From: Chitinophaga silvatica
GTDB taxonomy: Bacteria; Bacteroidota; Bacteroidia; Chitinophagales; Chitinophagaceae
Direction: 5' to 3'
Assembly: GCF_003419895.1 (NCBI RefSeq)
Contig: NZ_QPMM01000014.1
Location: forward strand, 124,001-188,000
Length of the DNA: 64,000 nt
Within the stretch, counting starts at the first letter, position 1; the number at the start of each line of letters is the position of its first letter. Shown here piece after piece: positions 53,664-63,393 of the stretch. Under the pieces are notes generated by a model. It saw only the letters and a list, made by a program, of their open reading frames with translations, was not told the DNA's origin and did no database searches. Both the position numbers and the translations under genes were made by a program.

Positions 53664-54578
53664 ATGATAACAGAAAAACATTTAAGTTCTGCTATTTTTT
53701 ATCTTTTTGGGATGATCATTGTGCTTAGTTTGCTTGAATCCTGGTTCAGTTACCGGCACAATAAAAAGCTATACGAAACAAAGGATACAATTACCACTGT
53801 ATACCTGATGGGGGTAAACTTTCTGGTAAACCTGGTAATGAAAACAGGAACATTTTTGTTTCTGGATTATTGTTATCAGAATTATAGCATGGTAAGTATT
53901 ACCAATGTTTACTGGTATTGGATTGTATTGATTATCCTCCAGGATTTTCTTTATTGGTTATTACATACCACTGGCCATTTCGTTAGGGTATTTTGGGCAG
54001 TTCATGTTACTCACCACTCATCTGAGAAGTTTAATCTGACTACGGGTTTCCGTTCCAGTGTGTTTGAACCGCTTTATCGCCTATTTTTCTTTGTGCCATT
54101 GGCCTTACTGGGATTTAGTGCTATCGACATACTTTTTGCTTACTATGTTACCCAGATTTATGGAAATCTGGTACATACCCAGACAATTGGCAAATTACAT
54201 CCGATTATCGAGTACATTTTTGTAACACCTTCTCATCACAGAGTACATCATGCCAGCAATGCAAGGTATCTCGATAAAAATATGGGAATGCTGTTTATAA
54301 TATGGGATCGACTTTTCGGTACCTTCCAGGAAGAATTACCAGAAGATAAAATTAAATACGGACTCGTTAAAGAAGTAGAAGACCAGGGCCCGGTTAATAT
54401 TATTTTCCACGAATTCATTGCTTTAGGTCAGGATATGAAAAAAACCGATTCCTGGTTCGATAAAATTAAGTATCTGATCAACCCTCCTGGTTGGAGCCAT
54501 GATGGTAATTCATTGACAAGCAAAGATATTCAAAGGCAATTGTTGGAGGAAGAAAGTACAGCCTACGCGAAGCAGTAG
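53664..54578 (+). CDS. Sterol desaturase / fatty-acid hydroxylase family membrane enzyme
   Basis: 304 aa from ATG 53664 (MITEKHLSSAIFYLFGMIIV); the alternative TTG at 53658 adds two residues. The His-cluster pattern of di-iron membrane hydroxylases is seen: HTTGH near 100, HVTHHS near 112 and HRVHHA near 195, between hydrophobic segments (about 8-25, 45-65, 80-98, 135-160). The family introduces hydroxyl groups or double bonds in lipids (sterol desaturase, alkylglycerol monooxygenase-like). The exact substrate is unknown. It is transcribed in the same direction as the eCIS but after 276 bp, and is followed by a strong terminator. Confidence 0.9.
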   Translation: MITEKHLSSAIFYLFGMIIVLSLLESWFSYRHNKKLYETKDTITTVYLMGVNFLVNLVMKTGTFLFLDYCYQNYSMVSITNVYWYWIVLIILQDFLYWLLHTTGHFVRVFWAVHVTHHSSEKFNLTTGFRSSVFEPLYRLFFFVPLALLGFSAIDILFAYYVTQIYGNLVHTQTIGKLHPIIEYIFVTPSHHRVHHASNARYLDKNMGMLFIIWDRLFGTFQEELPEDKIKYGLVKEVEDQGPVNIIFHEFIALGQDMKKTDSWFDKIKYLINPPGWSHDGNSLTSKDIQRQLLEEESTAYAKQ

Positions 54579-54598
54579 AATTAACAATATTTCTATTT

Positions 54599-54645
54599 AA
54601 AAAAGGTATTTTAAAGTAAATTAATTACTTTAAAATACCTTTTTT
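54599..54645. terminator. Terminator after the desaturase-family gene
   Basis: A perfect 21-bp stem (AAAAAAGGTATTTTAAAGTAA with its complement, loop ATTAA-type) ending in TTTTTT; it reads as a terminator on both strands. Confidence 0.85.
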
Positions 54646-54702
54646 ATTTGTACCCGAATCTGAATTTTTTGTACCCAATTATTAATCGCACAAACCTATA
54701 TC

Positions 54703-55866
54703 ATGAAGTCTATTCTAACCTTATTCATACTTTTATTATTTGCTGCTGCCGGCAATTCACAAACAAACTTTGTTAAGGATACCGGTTATGTCGGAATCGG
54801 TACTATTAGTCCTGGCAGTAGATTGCATATAGTTGATAATACCAGAAGTTACTATGTCAATCGTGGAATTCCCGGGTATACCAGAGACGGAGATGGACTC
54901 GACTATATTCTGCTCCATGAAATATATGATGGCATCAATCTTACTACCGAACATTTTGTAATGGGATTAATAACTGGTATCAGGGGGGGAGCCGGTGCTT
55001 ACAATCGTAAACTTACTCTACAGGTCAATACTGCAAGTGCCTATAACTCTACCAGTGGATCATTGCTTACTTATAATGAGATCTCCAGGTTAGTAACATT
55101 AGTCTATAATAGTAAGAAATATTTAGCTGTTCAGATTTCAAGACAAGCAACCTTATTCTATTTTTCTTTTACAGGATATGCTACCAATGCAGCATTGCAA
55201 TTGGTAAGAGATAATACTGTAACAGATGTGGTAGAATTTAAACCTACAGACCCGATTGGAATAATGGGGGATCTGAGTCTTGGTACTTACAGTAGAAACC
55301 TGGCGAAACTGGAAATCGGAAATGGTCCGGTATGGACTACAAACAACTGGAATAAAGCAATTAGATTATCGTATGATGGGGCCATCGAGTTTCCCGGCAC
55401 TACAAAAACCTTCGGAATGGGAACAAAAGAATCCAGCTTTTATTTCTTCTCCGGGAATACCGATGGTACTGGTGCTGCTGATTACTATATGGTGGCCGAT
55501 GGAACCAGCGGCAATGTAGCAATTGGAGGCAGACCTGTATCTAATTATAAGTTGGTTGTTGATGGTTCTCTGGGGGCAAGAAAAGTTAAAATACAACAAG
55601 GTACCTGGTCGGATTATGTATTTCATGAAAATTACAAATTACTTTCTTTACCGGAAACTGAAGAATTTATCAAGTCAAACAAACATTTACCTGATGTTCC
55701 CTCAGAAGCGGAAGTAAAAAGGGAGGGAGTAGATGTAGGTGAAATGAATAAAATTTTGTTGCAAAAAATTGAAGAACTGACCTTACATATTATTAAGCTT
55801 AATAAAGATTTATCTATCTTAAATGTCAAGGTAGCAACGTTGCAAGAGCAGCTTGAAAAGAAATAG
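54703..55866 (+). CDS. Secreted protein with fibre-like repeats and C-terminal coiled coil
   Basis: 387 aa. Signal peptide to about residue 20 (LLLFAAAGNSQ). The start of the mature part (GYVGIGTISPGSRLHIVDNT) and the segment SNYKLVVDGSLGARKVKIQQ are typical of Bacteroidota secreted proteins that end in a chaperone-like domain; the end (LSLPETEEFIKSNKHLPDVP, GVDVGEMNKILLQKIEELTL) leads into a coiled coil of about 40 residues. No SDAR-type S74 cleavage motif is present, unlike the eCIS fibre. Probable trimeric cell-surface or extracellular fibre. It has its own terminators on both sides, so it is monocistronic and not clearly part of the eCIS. Confidence 0.7.
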   Translation: MKSILTLFILLLFAAAGNSQTNFVKDTGYVGIGTISPGSRLHIVDNTRSYYVNRGIPGYTRDGDGLDYILLHEIYDGINLTTEHFVMGLITGIRGGAGAYNRKLTLQVNTASAYNSTSGSLLTYNEISRLVTLVYNSKKYLAVQISRQATLFYFSFTGYATNAALQLVRDNTVTDVVEFKPTDPIGIMGDLSLGTYSRNLAKLEIGNGPVWTTNNWNKAIRLSYDGAIEFPGTTKTFGMGTKESSFYFFSGNTDGTGAADYYMVADGTSGNVAIGGRPVSNYKLVVDGSLGARKVKIQQGTWSDYVFHENYKLLSLPETEEFIKSNKHLPDVPSEAEVKREGVDVGEMNKILLQKIEELTLHIIKLNKDLSILNVKVATLQEQLEKK

Positions 55867-55881
55867 GTGAACTAATATATT

Positions 55882-55926
55882 AAATGTAAAAGCGTCTGTA
55901 TACTTATACAGGCGCTTTTTACATTT
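55882..55926. terminator. Terminator after the secreted coiled-coil protein
   Basis: AAATGTAAAAGCG-T-CTGTATA pairs with TATACAG-G-CGCTTTTTACATTT (one wobble, one bulged T), a long stem with T-run on either strand. Confidence 0.82.
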
Positions 55927-56260
55927 CTAGTCTCAAATATTATTCAACTCCTTTGGGGTTATTGTAGTAATACATTCAAACAACAGGGGGTTAATCGATG
56001 TTCAGTACCGTTATTATTCTGGTGTAAAAGTAGATGCTTCGATTTTAGAAAAAAAGCATTGTCGATACACTTCAGCTTTACAAGTGTTTGTAACCTTTTC
56101 GGGTATATGAAGTTTGTTCGTCCACAAATTCAGTTCGTTTGTCGATAGTCTGTATTTCGTTGGTTAATTAACTCACCATAACTCACACTGCTTCTAAAAT
56201 ATTCTATTTCATTTTTCTACAACTTTTTTGCTGAAATATTCTCTCATTTCATGCCCTAAA

Positions 56261-56335
56261 ACAGGATAGTGCAGGACGGCACATGATAGTGCAGGACGGT
56301 GCATGATAGGACAGGATAGTACATGATAGGGCAGG
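56261..56335 (+). repeat. Degenerate 10-bp tandem repeats in the gap before the glycosidase
   Basis: Seven to eight consecutive decamers of the form (A/G)CA(G/T)GA(C/T)(A/G)G(T/G/C), for example ACAGGATAGT, GCAGGACGGC, ACATGATAGT, GCAGGACGGT, GCATGATAGG. The period equals about one DNA helical turn. The rest of the 569-bp gap (55927-56435) is AT-rich with no ORF; no complete promoter was identified. Confidence 0.75.
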
Positions 56336-56435
56336 TTGCCGACGCTGAATTATATCTCTAATATTGAATTGTGCTTAATCACCAATACAGTGAACAGACT
56401 TTAGAGACTGGAGTAAACAACCAGAAAATTCCACT

Positions 56436-58208
56436 ATGAATAAAAATGTGATGCGGAGAATTTGTAATAACTGTGTAATCATGCTTTTGATAATTACATC
56501 AGCTAAAGCTCAGCAACCGCCAACCAACTACAGTGCCAGTTTACCGGCCACAGATGCAATAGGAAGAAAACTCCCAACATTTGAAGAAGTAGGAAAAGTG
56601 AAACAGAACAAATTCGTTGGAATGTTTTATTGGACCTGGCTTTACGAACAAAGCAAAAATCTGCGACCTCATAACACAACTGCTTTTCTGGAAAAACATC
56701 CCGAGGCATTATATGATTTCAATAATCCGGCATGGCCAAAAGGAATAATGAACTTTTGGAACGAACCTCTTTTCGGATTCTATACGAACATGGATAAATG
56801 GGTAGTGTGGAAACATGCGGAAATGCTTGCGGATGCAGGAGTTGACATGATTATGTTCGATTGCACAAACGGTGATTTAGTATGGAAGTCGGCCTATCAG
56901 AAATTATGTGAAGTATTTTCTGAAGCTCGTAGCAACGGTATTAAAACCCCACAGATTGCATTCATGATGGCTTTCGGTGCTTCAAAAGATTCTAAGAGTG
57001 CCATTAATCAGGTGTATAATGATTTGTATAAACCAGGTAAGTACAAGGATCTTTGGTTTATGTGGAAAGGTAAACCATTAATAATGGCATATCCTGATAA
57101 TATAGATGATCCTGAAATCAGAAATTTCTTCACCTTCCGCCCAGGCCAACCTGTTTACAATAAAGGCCCAATGAGAAATGATCATTGGGGCTGGCTTGAA
57201 ATATTCCCACAACACGGATTTGCAAAGAACCCCGATGGCAGCTTTGAACAAATGACTGTTGGCGTTTCTCAAAACTGGACAAAAGCAAATGGACTCAATC
57301 CAATGAATGCAAGAGGAGCTTTTGGAAGAAGCTATACAAATAAATGGGGGCACGACAGACGTCCGGATGCTTATCAATATGGCCTGAATTTTCAGGAGCA
57401 ATGGGATTATGCATTAAAGCAAAACGTGGAACTCGTTTTTGTAACCGGATGGAATGAATGGATTGCTGGCAGATATGATGTATGGTGCGGACAACCAAAT
57501 GCATTTCCAGATGAATTTGATACTGAAAACAGTCGTGATATTGAACCAATGAAAGGTGGACATAACGATAATTACTATTACCAATTAGTAGCCAACATTC
57601 GTCGTTTCAAAGGTATGCCGGCACCGGAAAAAGCATCAGCACCAAAAACTATCAGCATAGATGGAGCTTTTGATGATTGGCAAAATGTATTGCCGCTATT
57701 CAAGGCACATAAAGGCAGCACGTTGCATAGAGATGCAGACGGATTTCCTGGAACGCATTATACCAATACCACCGGTAGAAATGATATTGTAGCTGCAAGA
57801 ACCGCAAGAGATAAGGACTATGTTTATTTCTATTTAGAAACAGCTGAACCGCTTACCCCTTCTACCGACCAGGGTTGGATGCGTTTATTCATTGATGTAG
57901 ACAGAGAGAAAAGTACCGGATGGGAAGGATACGACCTGGTAATTAACAGAGTTTCGCCAACTGGAAAAGCCATTATGGAACGTAGTATCAATGGCTGGAA
58001 CTGGAATAAAGTAGCAGAGATCGATTTTAAATATAAAGGAAACCAATTAGAGTTACGGATTCCACGAACATACCTGGATGCAGCAGGTAAGGGCCTCAAC
58101 TTCGAATTTAAATGGTCAGATAATATGCAACAGAATGATATCATTGATTTTCTTGTCAATGGAGATGTAGCACCGGCGGGCCGTTTCAATTATCTATACC
58201 AAGAGTAG
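56436..58208 (+). CDS. Secreted GH71/99-like glycoside hydrolase with C-terminal CBM9-like domain
   Basis: 590 aa. Signal peptide to about residue 25 (VIMLLIITSAKAQ). The body (about 45-390) has the style of GH71/GH99-like TIM-barrel enzymes: KFVGMFYWTWLYEQ, NEPLFGFYTNMDKWVVWKHA, EMLADAGVDMIMFDCTNGD, and VELVFVTGWNEWIAGRYD, in which acidic residues could be catalytic. From about 400 (ISIDGAFDDWQNVLPLFKAH) a CBM9/DOMON-like sandwich follows (DYVYFYLETAEPL, GWMRLFIDVDREKSTGWEGY). It probably cleaves a polysaccharide outside the cell to feed the SusCD pair directly downstream. Exact CAZy family is uncertain. Confidence 0.72.
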   Translation: MNKNVMRRICNNCVIMLLIITSAKAQQPPTNYSASLPATDAIGRKLPTFEEVGKVKQNKFVGMFYWTWLYEQSKNLRPHNTTAFLEKHPEALYDFNNPAWPKGIMNFWNEPLFGFYTNMDKWVVWKHAEMLADAGVDMIMFDCTNGDLVWKSAYQKLCEVFSEARSNGIKTPQIAFMMAFGASKDSKSAINQVYNDLYKPGKYKDLWFMWKGKPLIMAYPDNIDDPEIRNFFTFRPGQPVYNKGPMRNDHWGWLEIFPQHGFAKNPDGSFEQMTVGVSQNWTKANGLNPMNARGAFGRSYTNKWGHDRRPDAYQYGLNFQEQWDYALKQNVELVFVTGWNEWIAGRYDVWCGQPNAFPDEFDTENSRDIEPMKGGHNDNYYYQLVANIRRFKGMPAPEKASAPKTISIDGAFDDWQNVLPLFKAHKGSTLHRDADGFPGTHYTNTTGRNDIVAARTARDKDYVYFYLETAEPLTPSTDQGWMRLFIDVDREKSTGWEGYDLVINRVSPTGKAIMERSINGWNWNKVAEIDFKYKGNQLELRIPRTYLDAAGKGLNFEFKWSDNMQQNDIIDFLVNGDVAPAGRFNYLYQE

Positions 58209-58276
58209 CTAGTCATTCTTTAACCAATTTTATCATACCAAAATTTGCGTCAGCAGAAGTCTTAAAAGACCACGAT

Positions 58277-61200
58277 ATGGAAAAAAACAAACATCGTAGT
58301 TGGGTGATGCTATGCTTTATCCTCCTGGGGATATGCGGCTCACTACCATCCCTGGCCCAGAACAAAATTAAAGTTTCCGGTACGGTTCTAGACTCGGCAG
58401 GTTCTAGTCCTATCCCCGGAGTATCAATTCAGGTACAGGGCACTAAAGTTGCCACACAAACGAAGCCCGATGGTAAATTTACTATCGAGGCAGATCCAAA
58501 TGGTGTATTAATTTTTAGTTTTATTGGTTACGGCAAACAAACTGTTGCCATCAACAATAAAACTAGTTTATTGATCAGATTATCGTCTACCGATCAAAAA
58601 CTGAACGAAGTAGTAGTGCTTGCTTATGGCCAACAGAAAAAAGTAGCTGTTACAGGTGCTGTGGCTAGTGTTAGTGGCAAGGATCTTCGTCAAAGTTCCT
58701 CCGCCAGTTTAACTGGTGCATTAGCAGGTCGACTACCTGGTTTATCGGCTGTTATGGCCAGTGGCCAGCCGGGACGTGATGATGCTACTCTGTATCTCAG
58801 AGGTGCCAGTACCGTTAACGGTAAAGACCCACTTATTCTGATAGATGGAGTACCTCGTGATAATTTGCGCACACTGGATGCTAATGAAGTTGAATCTATT
58901 TCTATTTTGAAAGATGCCTCCGCCACTGCCGTATTCGGAGTACGTGGTGCTAATGGTGTTATCCTCATCACCACCAGAAGAGGTTCTCCGGGAAAAACTG
59001 AATTGAGCTTCAGCCTCGATCAGAGCATGAATTCCTTTACTACTGAACCGGGAAGAATTCACTCCTTAGAATACATGGAGATGTATAACCGTGCTGCTGC
59101 CAATGATAAACTGGTTAGTCCCTATACCGAAAAAGTAATGGAAAAATTCCGCAATCCATTAGCCGGATTAGATCCTAATGATCCGGACTATGAGAAGAAA
59201 AAACAATTGCGTGAATACATCTATCCGGATCATGACTATTTCCGCGAATACATTTCAAAATATTCTCCTCAAACCCGTGCTAATCTGAACTTAACAGGGG
59301 GTACGGATAAAGCGACTTTTTTTGCAAATTTTGCCTATATACATCAGGGTGGTAATTTAAAGACCGAACCAAAATCTCAGTTGGGATATGACCCTTCTGT
59401 GAAAATGGATCGCTTCAACTTCCGCGCTAACCTCGATTACAAATTAACCAACAGTTTAAAGGCAATCCTTAATATCGCCAGCTATATTGAAAAGGTAAAT
59501 ATGCCTTCTTCAAATACTTATCCGGGTTCATCTACTGATTGGATGATCAATGATATTATGTACCAGGCGAGAACTATCAGACCTTTCACTCCTGGTCCGC
59601 TTACCCTGCCTGGATATGGTGCTCCTGAGAATGCTCAGGTATATCCCGATTATCTCGATCGAAGCGCTTTTGAGGTGATAAACAGACAAGGGTTCAGAAA
59701 TGAGTTAAGATCTAACCTCAATAGTACTTTAGGTGTAGAGTGGGATCTAAGTAAGCTGATAACAAAAGGTTTAACTATTAAGGGAATGATCTCTTATGAT
59801 GCTAAATCTACTTCAGCAATGCAAGGTAGCAAGTATGAACCATTATACCTGGCTTACGTCAATTATGATAAGGATGAATTGACCTATGGTACTAAGAAAG
59901 CAAGCGACGACAGATTGTCTATAGGCAAAGCTGTAGATTCCCGGTACAATATCAATATGCAGGCCAGCATTAATTATAACAGAACATTTGGTAAACACAG
60001 TGTTGGAGGTATGTTCCTGGGGCAGAGAGATTTCTGGGAGGCTTCCGATGGTGTAATACCATTTAATGTAATTGGAATGGCCGGTCGTGCACAATATAAC
60101 TATGATAACCGCTATTTCGCGGAATTCGATATGGGATATAACGGCTCCGAGCAATTCGCCCCTAAAAAACGTTATGGTTTCTTTCCGGCCGTTTCAGGTG
60201 CTTATGTGATCTCCAATGAAAATTTCCTGAAAGGTAATGATATTCTATCCTTACTGAAGTTAAGAGCCTCATATGGAAAAGTGGGTAGCGATAAAATATC
60301 AGATACCAGATTCTTATACCAATCTGATATTACTACCTCTACTGGTGGCGGACCTCTCTCCGGAAGTATAGCAGGAACAGTAAATCAAAAGTTGCTTGGA
60401 AATGAAAATATTACCTGGGAAACGGCTGTGAAACAAAACTATGGTGTTGATTTTGAACTGTTCAAAAACCTAACCGTCACTTTCGACTACTTCTTCGAGA
60501 ATCGTAAGGATATCCTTATCACTCGTGGTATGGTGCCGGTTATTCAGGGAGTACCGTTAGGCTATATTCCAAAAGTAAATATGGGTGTAGTAGATAATCA
60601 GGGTTATGAATTAGAGGTTACTTATCGTAAAAATCTAACCAAAGATTTATATGTACGCCTGACTGGTAACTATTCCCGTAATAATAGTATTGTAAGGAAT
60701 AGAGATGAGGCAATGAGAAGCGATGATTATGCCTATCGATATAGAGCAACAGGGTTTAGATTGAATCAAAATTTTGGATATAAGATAGATTATAGTAACG
60801 GTAATGGTTACTTTAATACACAAAAAGAATTGGATGAATATTTGGCACATACAACTTATTCATTTGGAAAGCCGGGTTTAGGTGATTTTAAATATATTGA
60901 CTTAAACGGCGATGGTGTGATAGATGCAAAAGATGTGGCACCTGTTAAATACTCGAATATTCCAGGAACTGTGTATGGTGCAAATTTGAATCTTGGATTT
61001 AAAGGCTGGGAACTTACCATCTTCTTCCAGGGTGTTGGCCGTTTTTCTTCTCAGTATGGTGACCAGGGAGTTTATGAAAATACTAAGGAGGGAAGCTACT
61101 ATGATTATCACAAAACTGCATGGACGCCTGAAAGATATGCTGCTGGAGAGAAGATTACCTACCCCGCATTACATATAAATTCAAACCCTAATCAAAATGC

Positions 61201-61441
61201 TAACGATTTCTTCATTCAGGACAGATCATACCTGAGATTAAGAACATTGGAACTGGCTTATAATCTGCCGGCAAATTGGTTGAAACCTATGAGGATGAAA
61301 GCTATCCGTGTATACATTGGTGCTCAGAATCCTTTCCTGTGGAGCAACCTGCATACAACGCACCTTGATCCGGAAAATTCAAGTCCGCTGGCTTATACCA
61401 TTACCAAAACGTATAACATCGGGCTGAGTACTACTTTCTGA
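58277..61441 (+). CDS. SusC/RagA TonB-linked outer-membrane transporter, without STN domain
   Basis: 1054 aa. Signal peptide to about 28 (LGICGSLPSLAQ), then directly the carboxypeptidase-like domain at 32-105 (KVSGTVLDSAGSSPIPGVSI), LNEVVVLAYGQQKKVAVTGA at about 112-131, the plug (PLILIDGVPRDNLRTLDANE, SILKDASATAVFGVRGANG) and the barrel ending in NIGLSTTF. The STN domain present in the other two SusC proteins is missing, which fits the absence of a sigma/FecR pair here; control is probably by another regulator outside the window. Partner SusD follows 21 nt downstream. Confidence 0.95.
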   Translation: MEKNKHRSWVMLCFILLGICGSLPSLAQNKIKVSGTVLDSAGSSPIPGVSIQVQGTKVATQTKPDGKFTIEADPNGVLIFSFIGYGKQTVAINNKTSLLIRLSSTDQKLNEVVVLAYGQQKKVAVTGAVASVSGKDLRQSSSASLTGALAGRLPGLSAVMASGQPGRDDATLYLRGASTVNGKDPLILIDGVPRDNLRTLDANEVESISILKDASATAVFGVRGANGVILITTRRGSPGKTELSFSLDQSMNSFTTEPGRIHSLEYMEMYNRAAANDKLVSPYTEKVMEKFRNPLAGLDPNDPDYEKKKQLREYIYPDHDYFREYISKYSPQTRANLNLTGGTDKATFFANFAYIHQGGNLKTEPKSQLGYDPSVKMDRFNFRANLDYKLTNSLKAILNIASYIEKVNMPSSNTYPGSSTDWMINDIMYQARTIRPFTPGPLTLPGYGAPENAQVYPDYLDRSAFEVINRQGFRNELRSNLNSTLGVEWDLSKLITKGLTIKGMISYDAKSTSAMQGSKYEPLYLAYVNYDKDELTYGTKKASDDRLSIGKAVDSRYNINMQASINYNRTFGKHSVGGMFLGQRDFWEASDGVIPFNVIGMAGRAQYNYDNRYFAEFDMGYNGSEQFAPKKRYGFFPAVSGAYVISNENFLKGNDILSLLKLRASYGKVGSDKISDTRFLYQSDITTSTGGGPLSGSIAGTVNQKLLGNENITWETAVKQNYGVDFELFKNLTVTFDYFFENRKDILITRGMVPVIQGVPLGYIPKVNMGVVDNQGYELEVTYRKNLTKDLYVRLTGNYSRNNSIVRNRDEAMRSDDYAYRYRATGFRLNQNFGYKIDYSNGNGYFNTQKELDEYLAHTTYSFGKPGLGDFKYIDLNGDGVIDAKDVAPVKYSNIPGTVYGANLNLGFKGWELTIFFQGVGRFSSQYGDQGVYENTKEGSYYDYHKTAWTPERYAAGEKITYPALHINSNPNQNANDFFIQDRSYLRLRTLELAYNLPANWLKPMRMKAIRVYIGAQNPFLWSNLHTTHLDPENSSPLAYTITKTYNIGLSTTF

Positions 61442-61462
61442 TCTTATTAACTTCTATCGGTT

Positions 61463-63361
61463 ATGAAAAAATTATATATCTATTTCTTTATTCTTTCTTT
61501 TTTCTATGTGGCGGCCTGTAAGAAAGCATTGGATACAGCGCCTGATGGAAAGATTACTTTGGGAGATATTTTTACAGATACCAGTAAGCTGAAAGCTTTA
61601 CTTAATACTTGTTATACCGAAATTCCTACTAAAGGATGCAGGTATTTTTTCTGGAGTCGTGGCCCGGTTGTTTGGTGTGATGAAGCATGGGATACAGATG
61701 CGGAAGCAGAATCTGGTTTATCTGCCGGCACTTTGTATAACGGAAAGGCATCTGCTGAAAAGTTTTACCCTATCGATGGTTCTGCAGATGCCAGAAATGG
61801 CGATTACTGGGCAAAATACTGGACATCAATCCGTAATTGTACGCTCTTTCTGACAGGTATAGATACTGCCAGTGCACCATTAGATCCTGAAGTGAGAAGC
61901 CGCTGGAAGGGAGAAGCTCACCTGCTGAGAGCCTATTACTACTCTGAATTGTTAAAGTGGTTTGGACCAGTACTCCCAATTTCTAAATCACTGTATAAGT
62001 TTACAGATGACTTCTCTAAACTTAAGAAAGAGAGTTATTATAACGTTGTAAAATTCATTATTGAGGATTGTGATGCTGCTTTAAATGAAAAATTTCTCCC
62101 AACTAGAATTAACAATGGCGAAAATTACAGATTAACCAAAGCAGTAGCTGAAGCACTTAAATCTAAAATGATTCTTTTTGCTGCAAGCCCTCTGTTCAAT
62201 GAAGGAAAAAATTATTGGGAAGAAGCATACAATACTAATAAAATCTCTCTGGCTAACCTTAGAGCCATGGGTTATGAACTGTATCGCAACCTCAATTATA
62301 CTGCTACTTATGCTTCTGCAGATGCATTCTTCGGACCAGACAATAATAAGTATGCTGCCATTTATAATGAGTACTTCACGAATACCATGAAATATGATGG
62401 TGCCAGTTTAGATAAAGAAACAATTTGGGAGAGCCGCGATAATCAGGGTAATGTTTGGGATATTGATGGTATTGGAGCACAGGATGGTTATAAAGCAGGT
62501 ACCTGTCCTTCCCAGGAACTGGTAGATGCCTATGAAACTAAGGATGGTAAACCAATTTTAGATCTGGCAAATCCATACCTGGACGAAAAACATACGCAGC
62601 CTAATTATAATAAGGATAATACAATGTATGATCCTCAAAACCCGTATGACAATAGGGATCCACGTTTCTACGCATCTATTTATTATAATGGATCTAAAAG
62701 AAAGGCATGGTGGACATTTAGCGAAACTCCTGAATGTATAGAAAATTATCCTGCTGGTATTGGATACAGAACCAGAGTTATTGCTACCTGGGCCGGAGAG
62801 CCACAAACAGGTATTGGTAATTCTGCAAGGAAGAGTACCAGAACAGGGTATTTCGAAAGGAAATTCCTGCACCCCAATGCCGGTAATAGTGTTGTTACAG
62901 TTGCTGCTGCAAATACAAAACTATTCCGCCTCGGTGAGGTAATTCTCAACTTCGCCGAAGCTGCTGCGGAAGCCGGACACCTCGATGAAGCTGCTGAAGC
63001 TGTAAACGAAATCCGCCGCCGTGTTAATATGCCTGATTTACCAACTGGTCTTACTAAAGAACAATTAATCCTTCGCGTCAGAAGTGAACGCAGAATTGAA
63101 TTGGCTATGGAAGAAAACAGGTATTTCGATTTGCGCAGATGGACTTCCCCTGGAGGCGATCTTTCCAAAACCTGTAAGTATGTTACTGCAATGGAAATTA
63201 CCCGTAACAGCAACGGTACTTTTACATATAAACGTCGTACCGTTCGTGAAGCTGAGCGCATGAACTACACTAATAAATACCTCTTATTCCCCGTACCGCT
63301 TGATGAAGCTAACCGCATGAAATCAATCACAGGTGATAACTGGCAAAATCCAGGATGGTAA
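61463..63361 (+). CDS. RagB/SusD-family nutrient-binding outer-membrane lipoprotein
   Basis: 632 aa, on the long side. Lipobox YVAAC (Cys19), then KKALDTAPDGKITLGDIFTD. SusD features: RWKGEAHLLRAYYYSELLKW, VAEALKSKMILFAASPLFNE, LGEVILNFAEAAAEAGHLDE, AVNEIRRRVNMPDLPTGLTK, RSERRIELAMEENRYFDLRR and a final LLFPVPLDE. It binds the glycan fragment and closes the SusC channel encoded upstream. Confidence 0.95.
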   Translation: MKKLYIYFFILSFFYVAACKKALDTAPDGKITLGDIFTDTSKLKALLNTCYTEIPTKGCRYFFWSRGPVVWCDEAWDTDAEAESGLSAGTLYNGKASAEKFYPIDGSADARNGDYWAKYWTSIRNCTLFLTGIDTASAPLDPEVRSRWKGEAHLLRAYYYSELLKWFGPVLPISKSLYKFTDDFSKLKKESYYNVVKFIIEDCDAALNEKFLPTRINNGENYRLTKAVAEALKSKMILFAASPLFNEGKNYWEEAYNTNKISLANLRAMGYELYRNLNYTATYASADAFFGPDNNKYAAIYNEYFTNTMKYDGASLDKETIWESRDNQGNVWDIDGIGAQDGYKAGTCPSQELVDAYETKDGKPILDLANPYLDEKHTQPNYNKDNTMYDPQNPYDNRDPRFYASIYYNGSKRKAWWTFSETPECIENYPAGIGYRTRVIATWAGEPQTGIGNSARKSTRTGYFERKFLHPNAGNSVVTVAAANTKLFRLGEVILNFAEAAAEAGHLDEAAEAVNEIRRRVNMPDLPTGLTKEQLILRVRSERRIELAMEENRYFDLRRWTSPGGDLSKTCKYVTAMEITRNSNGTFTYKRRTVREAERMNYTNKYLLFPVPLDEANRMKSITGDNWQNPGW

Positions 63362-63393
63362 CAACATTCACAAAGACCATTAACATAAATAAA

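Noticed and set aside
54703..55866. The secreted coiled-coil protein as an additional eCIS fibre
   Set aside because: It has a signal peptide, terminators on both sides and no S74 cleavage motif, so a link to the particle is not supported.
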